Positions 26,641 through 34,786 of a DNA stretch of 64,000 nucleotides are shown piece after piece. Location: positions 19,217-83,216 of the forward strand of contig JAJQCA010000046.1 of NCBI GenBank assembly GCA_021202985.1. The letters are read 5' to 3'. The DNA is from Alistipes sp. GTDB lineage: Bacteria; Bacteroidota; Bacteroidia; Bacteroidales; Rikenellaceae. Under the pieces are notes generated by a model. The model did not search any database and was not told the origin of the DNA. It was given only the letters and a program-made list of their open reading frames with translations. A program made the translations under genes and the position numbers. How positions within the stretch are numbered: position 1 is the first letter of the stretch; each line of letters begins with the position of its first letter.

Positions 26641-26710
26641 TCCAGTTGGCCCTATGTTACGCCTAAGGCTTCATCTACTCGTTTGTCACGGCGTTCTGAG
26701 GACATCCAAA

Positions 26711-26757
26711 CAATAAAAGAGGGACGCCGTACCGAGTACGGCGTCCCTCTTTTATTG
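26711..26757. terminator. Perfect 22-bp bidirectional terminator next to gdhA
   Basis: A stem ending in aaaagagggacgccgtac / gtacggcgtccctctttt with a 3-nt loop lies 14 bp beyond the gdhA stop. A-run and T-run flanks allow function on both strands. Confidence 0.9.
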
Positions 26758-26770
26758 GAAAACGGGCGGG

Positions 26771-28108
26771 TTACACTATACCCTGCTCCACCATACTGCG
26801 GGCGACTTTTATAAATCCCGCGATATTGGCACCCTTCATATAGTTGATGTACCCGTCAGACTCGGTGCCGTACTCCAGGCAGGCGTTGTGGATGGACGAC
26901 ATTATCTGGTGTAAGCGCGCGTCCACCTCGTCTGCTCCCCAGTTGAGTTTCATGGAGTTCTGGCTCATTTCCAGACCGGAGGTCGCAACCCCGCCCGCGT
27001 TCACGGCCTTGCCCGGACCGTAAAGTATACGGTTGTGAATGAAAGCGTCTATGGCTTCGGGCGTACATCCCATGTTGGAAGCCTCGGCCACGCATATCAC
27101 CCCGTTGCGGATAAGGGTCTCGGCGTCCTGCCCGTCCAGCTCGTTCTGCGTGGCGCACGGCAGGGCTATTTCCACCTTCACGTCCCACGGCCTGCGGCCC
27201 TCGCGGAATTCAGCTCCCGGGAACCGCTCGGCATACGGCGACACGATATCGTTGTTGGTAGCCCTCAGTTCGAGCATGTATGCAATTTTTTCCTCGTCCA
27301 GTCCGTCCGGGTCGTAGATATAACCGTCCGGGCCGGATATGGTGAGGACTTTGGCGCCCAGCTCCGTAGCTTTCTTCGCCGCTCCCCACGCCACGTTTCC
27401 GAAACCGGATATGGAAACGGTCTTACCGGCGAGCTTATCGCCTGCCGTTTCGAGCATCTGCCTCAGGAAATAGACCGCCCCGTATCCCGTGGCTTCGGGC
27501 CTGATGAGCGAACCGCCGTACGAAAGGCCCTTGCCGGTTATGACCCCCGTATTCTCGCGGGCCAGCTTGCGGTACATCCCGTAGAGGTAACCCACTTCAC
27601 GCGCGCCCACGCCGATATCGCCGGCCGGCACGTCGGTCTCCGGACCTATGTAGCGCCACAACTCGGTCATAAAGGCCTGGCAGAACCGCATTATCTCCCG
27701 GTCGGACTTGCCGCGGGGATTGAAATCTGAACCGCCTTTGGCGCCGCCCATCGGAAGGGTCGTAAGGGCGTTTTTGAAAATCTGCTCGAAACCGAGGAAT
27801 TTGAGGATGCTCAGGTTCACGCTGCTGTGGAATCTCAACCCGCCTTTGTACGGACCGATGGCGTTGTTGAACTGCACCCTGTAGCCGATATTCACATGCA
27901 CCGTACCCCTGTCGTCCTCCCAGGGAACTTTGAAGATAAATACCCTGTCCGGCTCCACGATGCGCTCGGCGATTTTCGCCGCCTCGAACTCCGGATGTTC
28001 GTTATAGACCTCTTCGATGGTGGTAAGCACTTCCCTTACCGCCTGGAGGTATTCGCTCTCGCCGGGATGCCTGCGTTCAAGCTCCGACATCAAATCGTTA
28101 ACGTTCAT
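26771..28108 (-). CDS. gdhA: Glutamate dehydrogenase (NADP-type)
   Basis: Reversible amination of 2-oxoglutarate to glutamate, a main ammonium assimilation route in gut Bacteroidales. The 445-aa protein has the substrate-binding GGLRFHSSVNLSILKFLGFEQ, the catalytic Lys in LPMGGAKGGSDFNP, the second catalytic-site stretch AGDIGVGAREVGYL, and the Rossmann motif VSISGFGNVAWGAAKKA. The hexameric type I bacterial form is likely from length and from the conserved N-terminus. The cofactor preference is not certain from sequence alone. Confidence 0.96.
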   Translation of the reverse strand: MNVNDLMSELERRHPGESEYLQAVREVLTTIEEVYNEHPEFEAAKIAERIVEPDRVFIFKVPWEDDRGTVHVNIGYRVQFNNAIGPYKGGLRFHSSVNLSILKFLGFEQIFKNALTTLPMGGAKGGSDFNPRGKSDREIMRFCQAFMTELWRYIGPETDVPAGDIGVGAREVGYLYGMYRKLARENTGVITGKGLSYGGSLIRPEATGYGAVYFLRQMLETAGDKLAGKTVSISGFGNVAWGAAKKATELGAKVLTISGPDGYIYDPDGLDEEKIAYMLELRATNNDIVSPYAERFPGAEFREGRRPWDVKVEIALPCATQNELDGQDAETLIRNGVICVAEASNMGCTPEAIDAFIHNRILYGPGKAVNAGGVATSGLEMSQNSMKLNWGADEVDARLHQIMSSIHNACLEYGTESDGYINYMKGANIAGFIKVARSMVEQGIV

Positions 28109-28296
28109 GGCTGATTTAATTTTAAATCGTCACCAAATATAATAATTATTTTCAAAAATCGTCAGCATTACGCGCTTTATTTGCAGAGGTTTGTATATCC
28201 CGGTCACCGGGCGGTAAAACCTTGCCGGTATGCGGCATCCGGCATTTTATTTCGTAATGTTTGAAAGTGTATAAAATAACCGTGCCCCGGCGGGAC

Positions 28297-28304
28297 TATA
28301 TTTG
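28297..28304 (+). promoter_or_regulatory. -7 box of S41 protease gene
   Basis: TATATTTG lies 18 bp before the ATG at 28322, giving a very short leader. Confidence 0.55.
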
Positions 28305-28321
28305 CACAAAAGTTTATCGTT

Positions 28322-30094
28322 ATGAAAAAGTATACCGTATTACTGCTCGCCTCACTGCTTACCGCAAACGTCTATCCACAACCGGATACCGGGAGAAATA
28401 TCTTCGTGGAAGATTTCGATTATTTTATCGGGAAACTGTGCGAAACCCATCCCGACCCCTATACCGCCTATGGCGGACAGGTGGGATTCCTGCGGGAGAA
28501 AACCCTCCGAAGGGAGGCCCTTAAAATGGTGGACGACACACTGCTGTTCGTGCGGCAGGTCCGGGAGTTTCTCTCCCCGCTCAGGGACGGGCACACCTAC
28601 GTAGCTCTCGAAAAGGCCGCGGAAGGGTCGGCACGCTACCTGCCGGTTCAGATGTGGATTGCCATGGACGGCATTCTGGTCCGGGACAGCGACCCGGCCG
28701 ACAGTCTACCCATAGGCTCCATGATTACGGCTGTGGACGGCGTCCCAATCGAAGAGCTATCCGCCAGGATGTCGCTTCTGAGGGCAGCCGAAAACCGTTA
28801 CCACAACTACCTTAACCTGGCCAACGAAATTGCGACAGACAGGGATATCTCCGGATTGCTCGGTTACCTGCCCGACACCGTAACCGTTACGGCCCTTTAC
28901 CAAGGGCGGACCGTCACCCGTCCGCTGGCCTACCGTGAAACCCGGCCGGCCCGTACGAACACCGGAATGTTCGACGCCGAAAGCCCGAACGGCATACTCT
29001 ATACCCGGATGCTGCCCGGAGCGGGTTACTTCCGATGGAACTCCATACTGTCGAGGGAACTTATCGAGACTAACCGCAACTTAGGCTACGACACCGGTTT
29101 CCTTTTAACGTGGGCGTTCTCCTACCTCGACGGCGAACCCTCCGGGGATTTCGAACAGGACATCGCCCGGGTACCTTACCTCTACTCCACATTCGCGGAC
29201 CTGCTGGACGAGATGGACCGTAACGGGGTGGAAAATATCATCATCGACCTGCGCACCAACGGCGGGGGCATGACCCCGCTCACCTATACCCTCGTGAGGA
29301 TGCTCTACGGCGACGGGTTCCTCACCCGCCGGTTCGACGCCATGTACGGGGTGCGGCTTTCCCCGCTGCTGCTGGAAAAGCGGGGATACGGGGGTATCGC
29401 GGACTGGAACGAGCGAAGAGGTAGGGACTACCTCACCGGGGATATGTCTATGGACGATTTCGTGCCCAACGGCCGGCGGCCGCTCGAAGAACTGGAACGG
29501 ATGGATATGTTCAACGGCTTGGCCGGGGAGGGAACGCAGGGTATCCCGTTCAGCCGCAGCCCGGGCCCGTACAAGGTTTACGTACTCGTTTCGCCGCTTA
29601 CCTTCAGTGCCGCGTTCCACCTTACCTACATGCTCTCGGAAATGGGTGCGGAGCTGATAGGGGTCACACCCGCGCAGGCCGGGAACACGTTTATGGAGCA
29701 GACCGCCTTCCGGCTCCCCGGGACGGGATTGCGCGCAAGCGTCTCCAACTCCGTCCAGCTCCTCTACCCTGACGACCCGCAAAAAGGCCGGGAACTTACT
29801 CCCGACCATGCGATGTACCAGGAAGATTTCCATCGCTACTCGACTTCGGCCGATGCCGAAATCCTCCGTACGCTGGAGCTGATACGGGAAAGGGAAGCTG
29901 CGGGGCGGGAAGGAGCGGCGACAGGGGACCCGGTGAATGATGGAATAACAGACAACCCGACCGGGAAGAATATGCAAGCCACCGACGCCGGGAATGGAGC
30001 GGCGACAGGGGACCCGGTGAATGAAATAACGGACAACCCGACCGGGAAGAATATGCAAGCCACCGACGCCGGAAGGCGGCGACAGGGACCATAG
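28322..30094 (+). CDS. Exported S41-like peptidase with repetitive C-terminal tail
   Basis: A 590-aa protein with signal peptide (MKKYTVLLLASLLTANVYPQ), a middle PDZ-like region (SLPIGSMITAVDGVPIEEL) and a C-terminal peptidase_S41 region. The likely nucleophile Ser is in LVSPLTFSAAFHLTYM, with ENIIIDLRTNGGGMTPL being the family's preceding strand. It probably cuts peptides in the periplasm. The last about 55 residues are two near-identical copies of a TGDPVN...NPTGKNMQATDAG unit and look unrelated to the enzyme. Whether the tail is translated as shown is uncertain. Confidence 0.8.
   Translation: MKKYTVLLLASLLTANVYPQPDTGRNIFVEDFDYFIGKLCETHPDPYTAYGGQVGFLREKTLRREALKMVDDTLLFVRQVREFLSPLRDGHTYVALEKAAEGSARYLPVQMWIAMDGILVRDSDPADSLPIGSMITAVDGVPIEELSARMSLLRAAENRYHNYLNLANEIATDRDISGLLGYLPDTVTVTALYQGRTVTRPLAYRETRPARTNTGMFDAESPNGILYTRMLPGAGYFRWNSILSRELIETNRNLGYDTGFLLTWAFSYLDGEPSGDFEQDIARVPYLYSTFADLLDEMDRNGVENIIIDLRTNGGGMTPLTYTLVRMLYGDGFLTRRFDAMYGVRLSPLLLEKRGYGGIADWNERRGRDYLTGDMSMDDFVPNGRRPLEELERMDMFNGLAGEGTQGIPFSRSPGPYKVYVLVSPLTFSAAFHLTYMLSEMGAELIGVTPAQAGNTFMEQTAFRLPGTGLRASVSNSVQLLYPDDPQKGRELTPDHAMYQEDFHRYSTSADAEILRTLELIREREAAGREGAATGDPVNDGITDNPTGKNMQATDAGNGAATGDPVNEITDNPTGKNMQATDAGRRRQGP
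29912..30088 (+). repeat. Tandem ~84/81-bp minisatellite in 3' end of S41 gene
   Basis: Two full copies beginning ggagcggcgacagggg (29912 and 29996) and a start of a third (about 30074). The unit length is a multiple of three, so the reading frame survives; the units differ by a 3-bp deletion and a few changes. Confidence 0.8.
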
Positions 30095-30348
30095 AACTAC
30101 CGAATAATGCATCAATCTGCCCGGAAAGAGCGCGCAAGCAGCCGTCCCGGAAGAAAGAGAGTGTACAGCGGTGCCGTAAATGCCCGGAGCAGTTCGAACC
30201 TGAACCGGGAAGATAACGAGGCGGGCAACGTACGAGAGCGGCAACGGGGACCCGGCCCCATTACCGCTTCGACAGAAAAGTATGTGCGCTTCACCGTCCG
30301 TCCCGTGGGGGATTAATCCCAGGGCCAAAGGAGGTTCGGGAAGGGTTG

Positions 30349-30921
30349 CTAACGTACCTTTACATTGTGGAACGATGCGCTGTAGCCCGTGAAAACCGCA
30401 AGGACATAGAACAGCAGGTCGATAGGTTCGAAGGTTGCTTTCATTATGGCGGGCATAAGGGAATAGTCGAAATTGAACAGCACGTCGAAATATTCCGCGC
30501 CGTAGTCGGCGGCGATAAAACCAATCGTAGCGAGGAAATTTCCCAGCGCGCAGCTGAGCAGAGCGATTAAGGCTCCCACGATACCGAACTTCTTCTCGTA
30601 ACCCCTGCCGGCTTTGCGGATTACGAAACCCACGCCGAGGCCGACCAGTATGGCCATGAACGAGTAGATGGTAGAGGTGGCCACGGTAACCACCGCCCAT
30701 AACCCCGCGCAGACGATACCGGCCACGATACCGGCTATCACGCCCACGGGCAGGTTCTGGTTGAGCAGGGCCTGCTCGTACTCCTGCTCGGACATGTATT
30801 TGGTGCCGTCATCCTCTTCTTCGACAACCTGTGTGGGCGACGGTTTCGCGGGTCCGGATGCAGCGTTGTCCGGGGTTTCGCTGAGGTGCTCCTGTTCGGG
30901 TAATTTGTTTTCTTCACTCAT
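30349..30921 (-). CDS. Hypothetical four-span membrane protein
   Basis: A 190-aa protein with an acidic hydrophilic N-terminus (about residues 1-55) followed by four hydrophobic segments, including VGVIAGIVAGIVCAGLWAVVTVAT and FMAILVGLGVGFVI. GLGVGFVIRKAGRGYEKKFGIVGALIALLSCALGN looks like a conserved core of a Bacteroidetes membrane protein family that I cannot name. It starts 12 bp after the stop of the macro-like gene, so the two share an operon. Confidence 0.7.
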   Translation of the reverse strand: MSEENKLPEQEHLSETPDNAASGPAKPSPTQVVEEEDDGTKYMSEQEYEQALLNQNLPVGVIAGIVAGIVCAGLWAVVTVATSTIYSFMAILVGLGVGFVIRKAGRGYEKKFGIVGALIALLSCALGNFLATIGFIAADYGAEYFDVLFNFDYSLMPAIMKATFEPIDLLFYVLAVFTGYSASFHNVKVR

Positions 30922-30933
30922 AATTTAGGCGTT

Positions 30934-31341
30934 TTATTGAATATTAAGCTGTGTTATTATATCCCGGAATTCGGCCGGGAGGTATATATTTTCAACTTCT
31001 GCGGCGGCGGAGAAAAGGGGAGCTATCTCGGATACGGTGAAACCGGCGATGCCGCACCCTATCTTGGTAACGAGGAATTTCAGCCCGGGATGCCGTCGGG
31101 CGTACGCGATAAACCGGTCGACGTACGGGGCTATTTCGGCTGCAGTGGCGAACATGGTGGGGATTGCATAGGTACTGCCCGAGGGGCCTTCCCCGACCCC
31201 GGTCTCGGCGCCCCACCGGAGCGCTGCCCGGGCGGCGCCAGCGCCGTGCATCCCCCGGAGGTTACTGCCGAACACGAATACCTCTCCCTCGGAGAGCGAT
31301 TCTATATGTTCAGGGGTGATACGTAGGTTTGGGTCCATCAC
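30934..31341 (-). CDS. Small macrodomain-like protein
   Basis: A 135-aa soluble protein. EVFVFGSNLRGMHGAGAARAALRWGAETGVGEG and FLVTKIGCGIAGFTVSEIAPLF resemble the nucleotide-binding loops of macrodomain-like proteins, known from phage-derived A1S_2505-type families. It may bind or remove an ADP-ribose-type ligand, but this is inference from fold-like motifs only. It is upstream in an operon with the membrane protein gene at 30349. Confidence 0.6.
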   Translation of the reverse strand: MMDPNLRITPEHIESLSEGEVFVFGSNLRGMHGAGAARAALRWGAETGVGEGPSGSTYAIPTMFATAAEIAPYVDRFIAYARRHPGLKFLVTKIGCGIAGFTVSEIAPLFSAAAEVENIYLPAEFRDIITQLNIQ

Positions 31342-31479
31342 CGGAATCGTAGGTTGACAGCCGCTAAAATAGTAATTATTTATTTTTTCGTGGCATTTAC
31401 CGACATTGAAGGGCGATTTTTAGAATCCTCGCGGAAATGGTATAGGTAAGGTTTTACTTTCCGTCCATTAAGGGAAATG

Positions 31480-31960
31480 TCATCCTGAGCGGAGTGAAGG
31501 AACTCTTTACGGGATAATAACATAGTTTGCCTTTCGAATGACAGGAAACAGATTCTTCGCTGCGCAGAATGACATGGGGGTTGTTGGGAACGAAATGGTG
31601 TGCCTTGGTGTGCAGTTGAGGTATGCAGGTTTAAAATGACAAATCAAAGAAATGTTATCCTGAACGAAGTGAAGGAACTCTTTACGGGATAATAACATGG
31701 TATGCTTTTCGGAACGACAGAAAACAGATTCTTCGCGGCGCTCAGAATGACATGGTGATTGTTAGGTTCAACATGGTGTACATTGGTGTGCGGTTCAGGT
31801 ATGGCAGGTTACAGAATGACAAATCAAAGAAATGTCATTCTGAACGGAGTGAAGGAACTCTTTACGGGATAATAGCATGGTTTGCCTTTCGAAATGACAG
31901 AAAACAGATTCTTCGCTGCGCTCAGAATGACATGGGGGTTGTTGGGAACGACATGGTTCT
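31480..31960. repeat. ~175-180 bp tandem composite repeats
   Basis: 'gaaggaactctttacgggat' recurs at about 31496, 31671 and 31851. Each unit also carries a ttcttcgctgcgctcagaat-type module in the same strand sense and a gacatg...gttgt(t/g)gg spacer. Units contain both orientations of the window's common REP motif. The remaining part of the 714-bp gap holds no gene. Confidence 0.8.
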
Positions 31961-32039
31961 GGGTTTCGGAATGAGCGGATACGGAATTACGACGTGCCCG
32001 GAATGACATTACCAAAGACCGAAGCCGGGTTAAATTAGC

Positions 32040-32047
32040 TATATTTG
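32040..32047 (+). promoter_or_regulatory. -7 box of MATE gene
   Basis: TATATTTG ends 8 bp before the ATG at 32056, giving a nearly leaderless transcript, or alternatively start at the second ATG (32065). Confidence 0.5.
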
Positions 32048-32055
32048 CGCGCTCG

Positions 32056-33396
32056 ATGACTGAAATGAAAACGGAATACGGCTACCGGAAAATATGGACC
32101 ATCACCTACCCGGTGCTGCTGAGCCTGCTGATGCAGCAGCTTATCGGCGTCACCGACACGGCCTTCCTCGGGCGTGTGGGGGAGGTGGAACTCGGCGCGT
32201 CCGCCCTTGGGGGTATATTTTACCTCGTTGTCTACATGGTGGGTTTCGGGTTCAGCGTCGGGGCCGAGATAATCATGGGGCGGCGCAACGGCGAGAAGAA
32301 TTACGGGGCCATCGGCGAAATATTCGGCAACGGGACCGTTTTCCTCGTGGGGCTTGCGGTGGCGATGTTTGCCGTGTCGCAGGTTTTCGGCCCCGGGTTG
32401 CTGCGGATGTCCATCTCGTCCGATGCGGTGTACGAGGCGGCCACCACCTACACGCGGTGGAGGGTGTTCGGCTTCTTTTTCTCGTTTGTCGCCATAATGT
32501 TCCGGGCATTCTACATGGCAGTCACCCGTACGCGTATCCTAACGGCCAACAGCATCGTGATGGTGGGCAGCAACGTGGTGCTGAACTACCTGCTGATATT
32601 CGGCCGGTGCGGATTCCCGGAGCTGGGTATCGCCGGGGCGGCAATCGCTTCGGTAATTGCCGAACTGATATCGATGCTCTTCTTTGTAGTCTACACGGCC
32701 ACCCGGCCGGACAGGAACCGCTACGGCCTCTTGCGGCGGCGGCCGGTACGCTGGGCGGTGCAGAAGCAGATACTGGGGGTGGCGAGCTGGACAATGATAC
32801 AGTTTTTCGTCTCGTGCGGGACGTGGATGTTCTTTTTTGTGGCCATCGAGCACCTGGGCGAGCGGTCGCTCGCCGTGTCGAACATAGTCCGCAACGTGGG
32901 AGCGGTGCTCTACCTGTTCGTGTCGGCATACGCGACCACGGGCGGGGCGCTGGTGAGCAACCTGATGGGCAAGGGTTTGCAGGAGCAGGTGATGCCGCTG
33001 TGCCGCCGGGTGGTGGTAATGTCGGCCGTGTGCACCCTCCCGCTGGTGCTGGCCGCCGCCTGCTGGCCGAGGGCCGTGATGCATGTGCTGACCAACGACA
33101 CGGGACTTATCGCCGCAGCCGTGCCGTCGCTGTACGTAATGCTGGTATCATACGTTTTCGCCGTGCCGGGGTACGTCTACTTCCTCGCCATTTCGGGCAC
33201 GGGCAACACGCGGGCAACCCTGCGCATCGAGCTGGCGATTCTGGCGGCGTACATGGCCTACACATGGTTCACGGCTATGTACCTGCGGACGGACGTGGCG
33301 GTGGCGTGGTTCGCCGAATCGATATACGGGTGGCTTCTGCTCGTTGTCTGCTATTCCTACATGCGCAGGGCCGCGTGGCGCGGCAAGGTTATCTGA
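32056..33396 (+). CDS. MATE-family multidrug/metabolite efflux transporter
   Basis: A 446-aa polytopic membrane protein with about twelve spans in two related halves. The N-terminal ITYPVLLSLLMQQLIGVTDTAFLGRVGEVELGASALGG is the classic MATE start; the mirrored segment in the second half includes ILGVASWTMIQFFVSCGTWMFFF. MATE proteins exchange Na+ or H+ for cationic drugs or metabolites. The exact substrate is unknown. Confidence 0.92.
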   Translation: MTEMKTEYGYRKIWTITYPVLLSLLMQQLIGVTDTAFLGRVGEVELGASALGGIFYLVVYMVGFGFSVGAEIIMGRRNGEKNYGAIGEIFGNGTVFLVGLAVAMFAVSQVFGPGLLRMSISSDAVYEAATTYTRWRVFGFFFSFVAIMFRAFYMAVTRTRILTANSIVMVGSNVVLNYLLIFGRCGFPELGIAGAAIASVIAELISMLFFVVYTATRPDRNRYGLLRRRPVRWAVQKQILGVASWTMIQFFVSCGTWMFFFVAIEHLGERSLAVSNIVRNVGAVLYLFVSAYATTGGALVSNLMGKGLQEQVMPLCRRVVVMSAVCTLPLVLAAACWPRAVMHVLTNDTGLIAAAVPSLYVMLVSYVFAVPGYVYFLAISGTGNTRATLRIELAILAAYMAYTWFTAMYLRTDVAVAWFAESIYGWLLLVVCYSYMRRAAWRGKVI

Positions 33397-33526
33397 CGCT
33401 CACCGACTTCCTGTGTGCGGCATTTCCTTGAATGCACCGTTTCGCCTTAGTTTAGTTAGTCGGTAAGCCTTCGGTTTAAAACGGCAGCCTTTCCTTAAAA
33501 GCGCTTTTGTACCGAATGTTTTCGGT

Positions 33527-33976
33527 TTAAGCGGGTGATTCCTCCGGGAGGAGCCCGTTATCGAGGGGACGTAAATGGAACCGGATGAAGTGCTCTAAGT
33601 TCCACTTTTGGGGTTCGGGGGTGAGGGTGAATTTTTTACCGTGGATTTCCGGGCGGTAAACGTCGGTGCGGTACATGTATTCCGGCTCGGCCGGCCGTTC
33701 GACGGAGAGCAGGTTATGGTCGGGATCGTAGAGGAAGCGTACGTACGGCCGGTCGCGGCCGTACTCGTAATTGCGCAACTTACCTTCGTAGACCCTGCGG
33801 CCGGAGTCGGTCAGGGCGGGCCGCACGTCGTAAAATTCCCAGATATACTCGCCCGGGTCGTAGAGTGACAGCAGCCGCCAGACGATACAGTCGCCGGATA
33901 TAAGGGTTACAACTACCTCGAATTTGCCTTCGAACGGGTTTGGAATAACGGAAGCGGGGTCTTTTCTCTTTGCCAT
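33527..33976 (-). CDS. Small lipocalin-like protein, RNA-leader family member A
   Basis: A 149-aa cytoplasmic protein without signal peptide or membrane span, paralogous to the products at 36691 and 51713. Shared pattern: NPFEGKF near the start, W-x-L...YDPGEYIWEFYDVRP, then VYEGKLRNYEYGRDRP..F.YDPDHNLLSVERP and a C-terminal strand region. The WxL...PGExxWxFY spacing, a 'G...y.g' middle and a repeated beta pattern resemble lipocalin-like folds, but I cannot name the family. It is preceded by a 232-nt structured leader with its own promoter. Function unknown; a small-ligand or RNA-binding role is only speculation. Confidence 0.75.
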   Translation of the reverse strand: MAKRKDPASVIPNPFEGKFEVVVTLISGDCIVWRLLSLYDPGEYIWEFYDVRPALTDSGRRVYEGKLRNYEYGRDRPYVRFLYDPDHNLLSVERPAEPEYMYRTDVYRPEIHGKKFTLTPEPQKWNLEHFIRFHLRPLDNGLLPEESPA

Positions 33977-33995
33977 AGCCGGAAAGTTTTAATCA

Positions 33996-34208
33996 CCCCA
34001 AAATAAAAAGGGGCAATGGTTTGGACTCCCGAACAGAAGGTATGAGCTACCCCTAACAGAGAAAGTCGTCACCATGCCCCAGGTCATGCCGCGGCAAAAG
34101 CCGCGACATAACGAGGGCTGACAACTTTTATACCCTGTTAGAATCTCCTCAGAAAGGAGTGCTCATTTTTCTGTTCGGTATAAAGGTTGGTCGCCTTTAT
34201 AATATTTA
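33996..34208 (-). ncRNA. Structured leader RNA, copy A
   Basis: Transcribed leftward from a TATCTTTG box (34215-34222). Helices on the minus-strand RNA: P1a CCGAACAG/CTGTTCGG (34171-34178 with 34029-34036), P1b ATGAGC/GCTCAT (34161-34166 with 34042-34047), P2 hairpin (34155-34159/34145-34149), P3a CTAACAG/CTGTTAG (34135-34141 with 34053-34059), P3b AAGTTGTCA/TGACGACTT (34119-34127 with 34063-34071), P4 GC-rich hairpin (34100-34108/34087-34095). A pseudoknot GGGGCATGGT/ACCATTGCCCC joins 34071-34080 to 34010-34020. The GCCCC strand can instead form a hairpin with GGGG at 33996-33999, 19 nt before the ATG. Two other copies show compensatory changes. Confidence 0.8.
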
Positions 34209-34319
34209 TCGGTACAAAGATAACAGGTTTTCGGAAAGAATAAAATGCGGGGGTAATCCCAGCGGGGAGCGACGAAGGACGGGGTTGGGGTTACGGATGC
34301 CATCCTGATAATAGCTCAG

Positions 34320-34500
34320 GATAACAGAAAAACAGATTCTTCGCTGCGCTCAGAATGACATTGGGGTGGTTCGGAATGACAACCCAATAATGTCATCCTG
34401 AACGGAGTGAAGGAACTCTTGTCGGGATAATAAAATGGTGCGTTTTTCGGAACGACAGAAAAACAGATTCTTCGCTACGCTCAGAATGACATAGGTTGAT
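34320..34500. repeat. REP-like intergenic repeats upstream of copy B element
   Basis: A 'cagattcttcgctgcgctcag' module, a 'gtcatcctgaacggagtgaag' module (reverse variant), then 'cagattcttcgctacgctcag' occur within 180 bp. Additional copies follow at about 34690-34770. Confidence 0.7.
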
Positions 34501-34512
34501 TGAGGTTATTAA

Positions 34513-34680
34513 TTTTATGCACTCCTTCGGAGTGCACCCGGCGCCTTTTCAGCGCCTTGATTTTTTTGTGATACTTTTTGTATCAAGACAAAAAGTATCG
34601 TTCTTTTTGCAGAGAATGGTATACACGCAGCCTCAGCTCCTGCTGCGAGGGTCGGATGTGTCGAGACAAAAAGTATCGTT
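34513..34680 (+). repeat. Multi-hairpin intergenic element, copy B
   Basis: Homologous to 22701-22862: gcactcc-ttc-ggagtgc, ggcgc...gcgcc and gatactttttgt...acaaaaagtatc hairpins in the same order and spacing. Loop bases differ while stems are kept. It is flanked by REP-like modules. Confidence 0.75.
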
Positions 34681-34786
34681 GTTAAATACAGGTTCTTCGC
34701 TGCGCTCAGAATGACATGGGAGGTGGGTCGGAATGTCATGGGGGTTGTTCGGAATGACACGACGTGTGTTCCGTAACTCACCAGCC

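Noticed and set aside
29105-30700. 531-aa minus ORF
   Set aside because: Shadow of the S41 protease gene and the minisatellite.
32094-33431. 445-aa plus ORF in another frame of the MATE gene
   Set aside because: Overlaps the MATE gene in an alternate frame with no membrane pattern.
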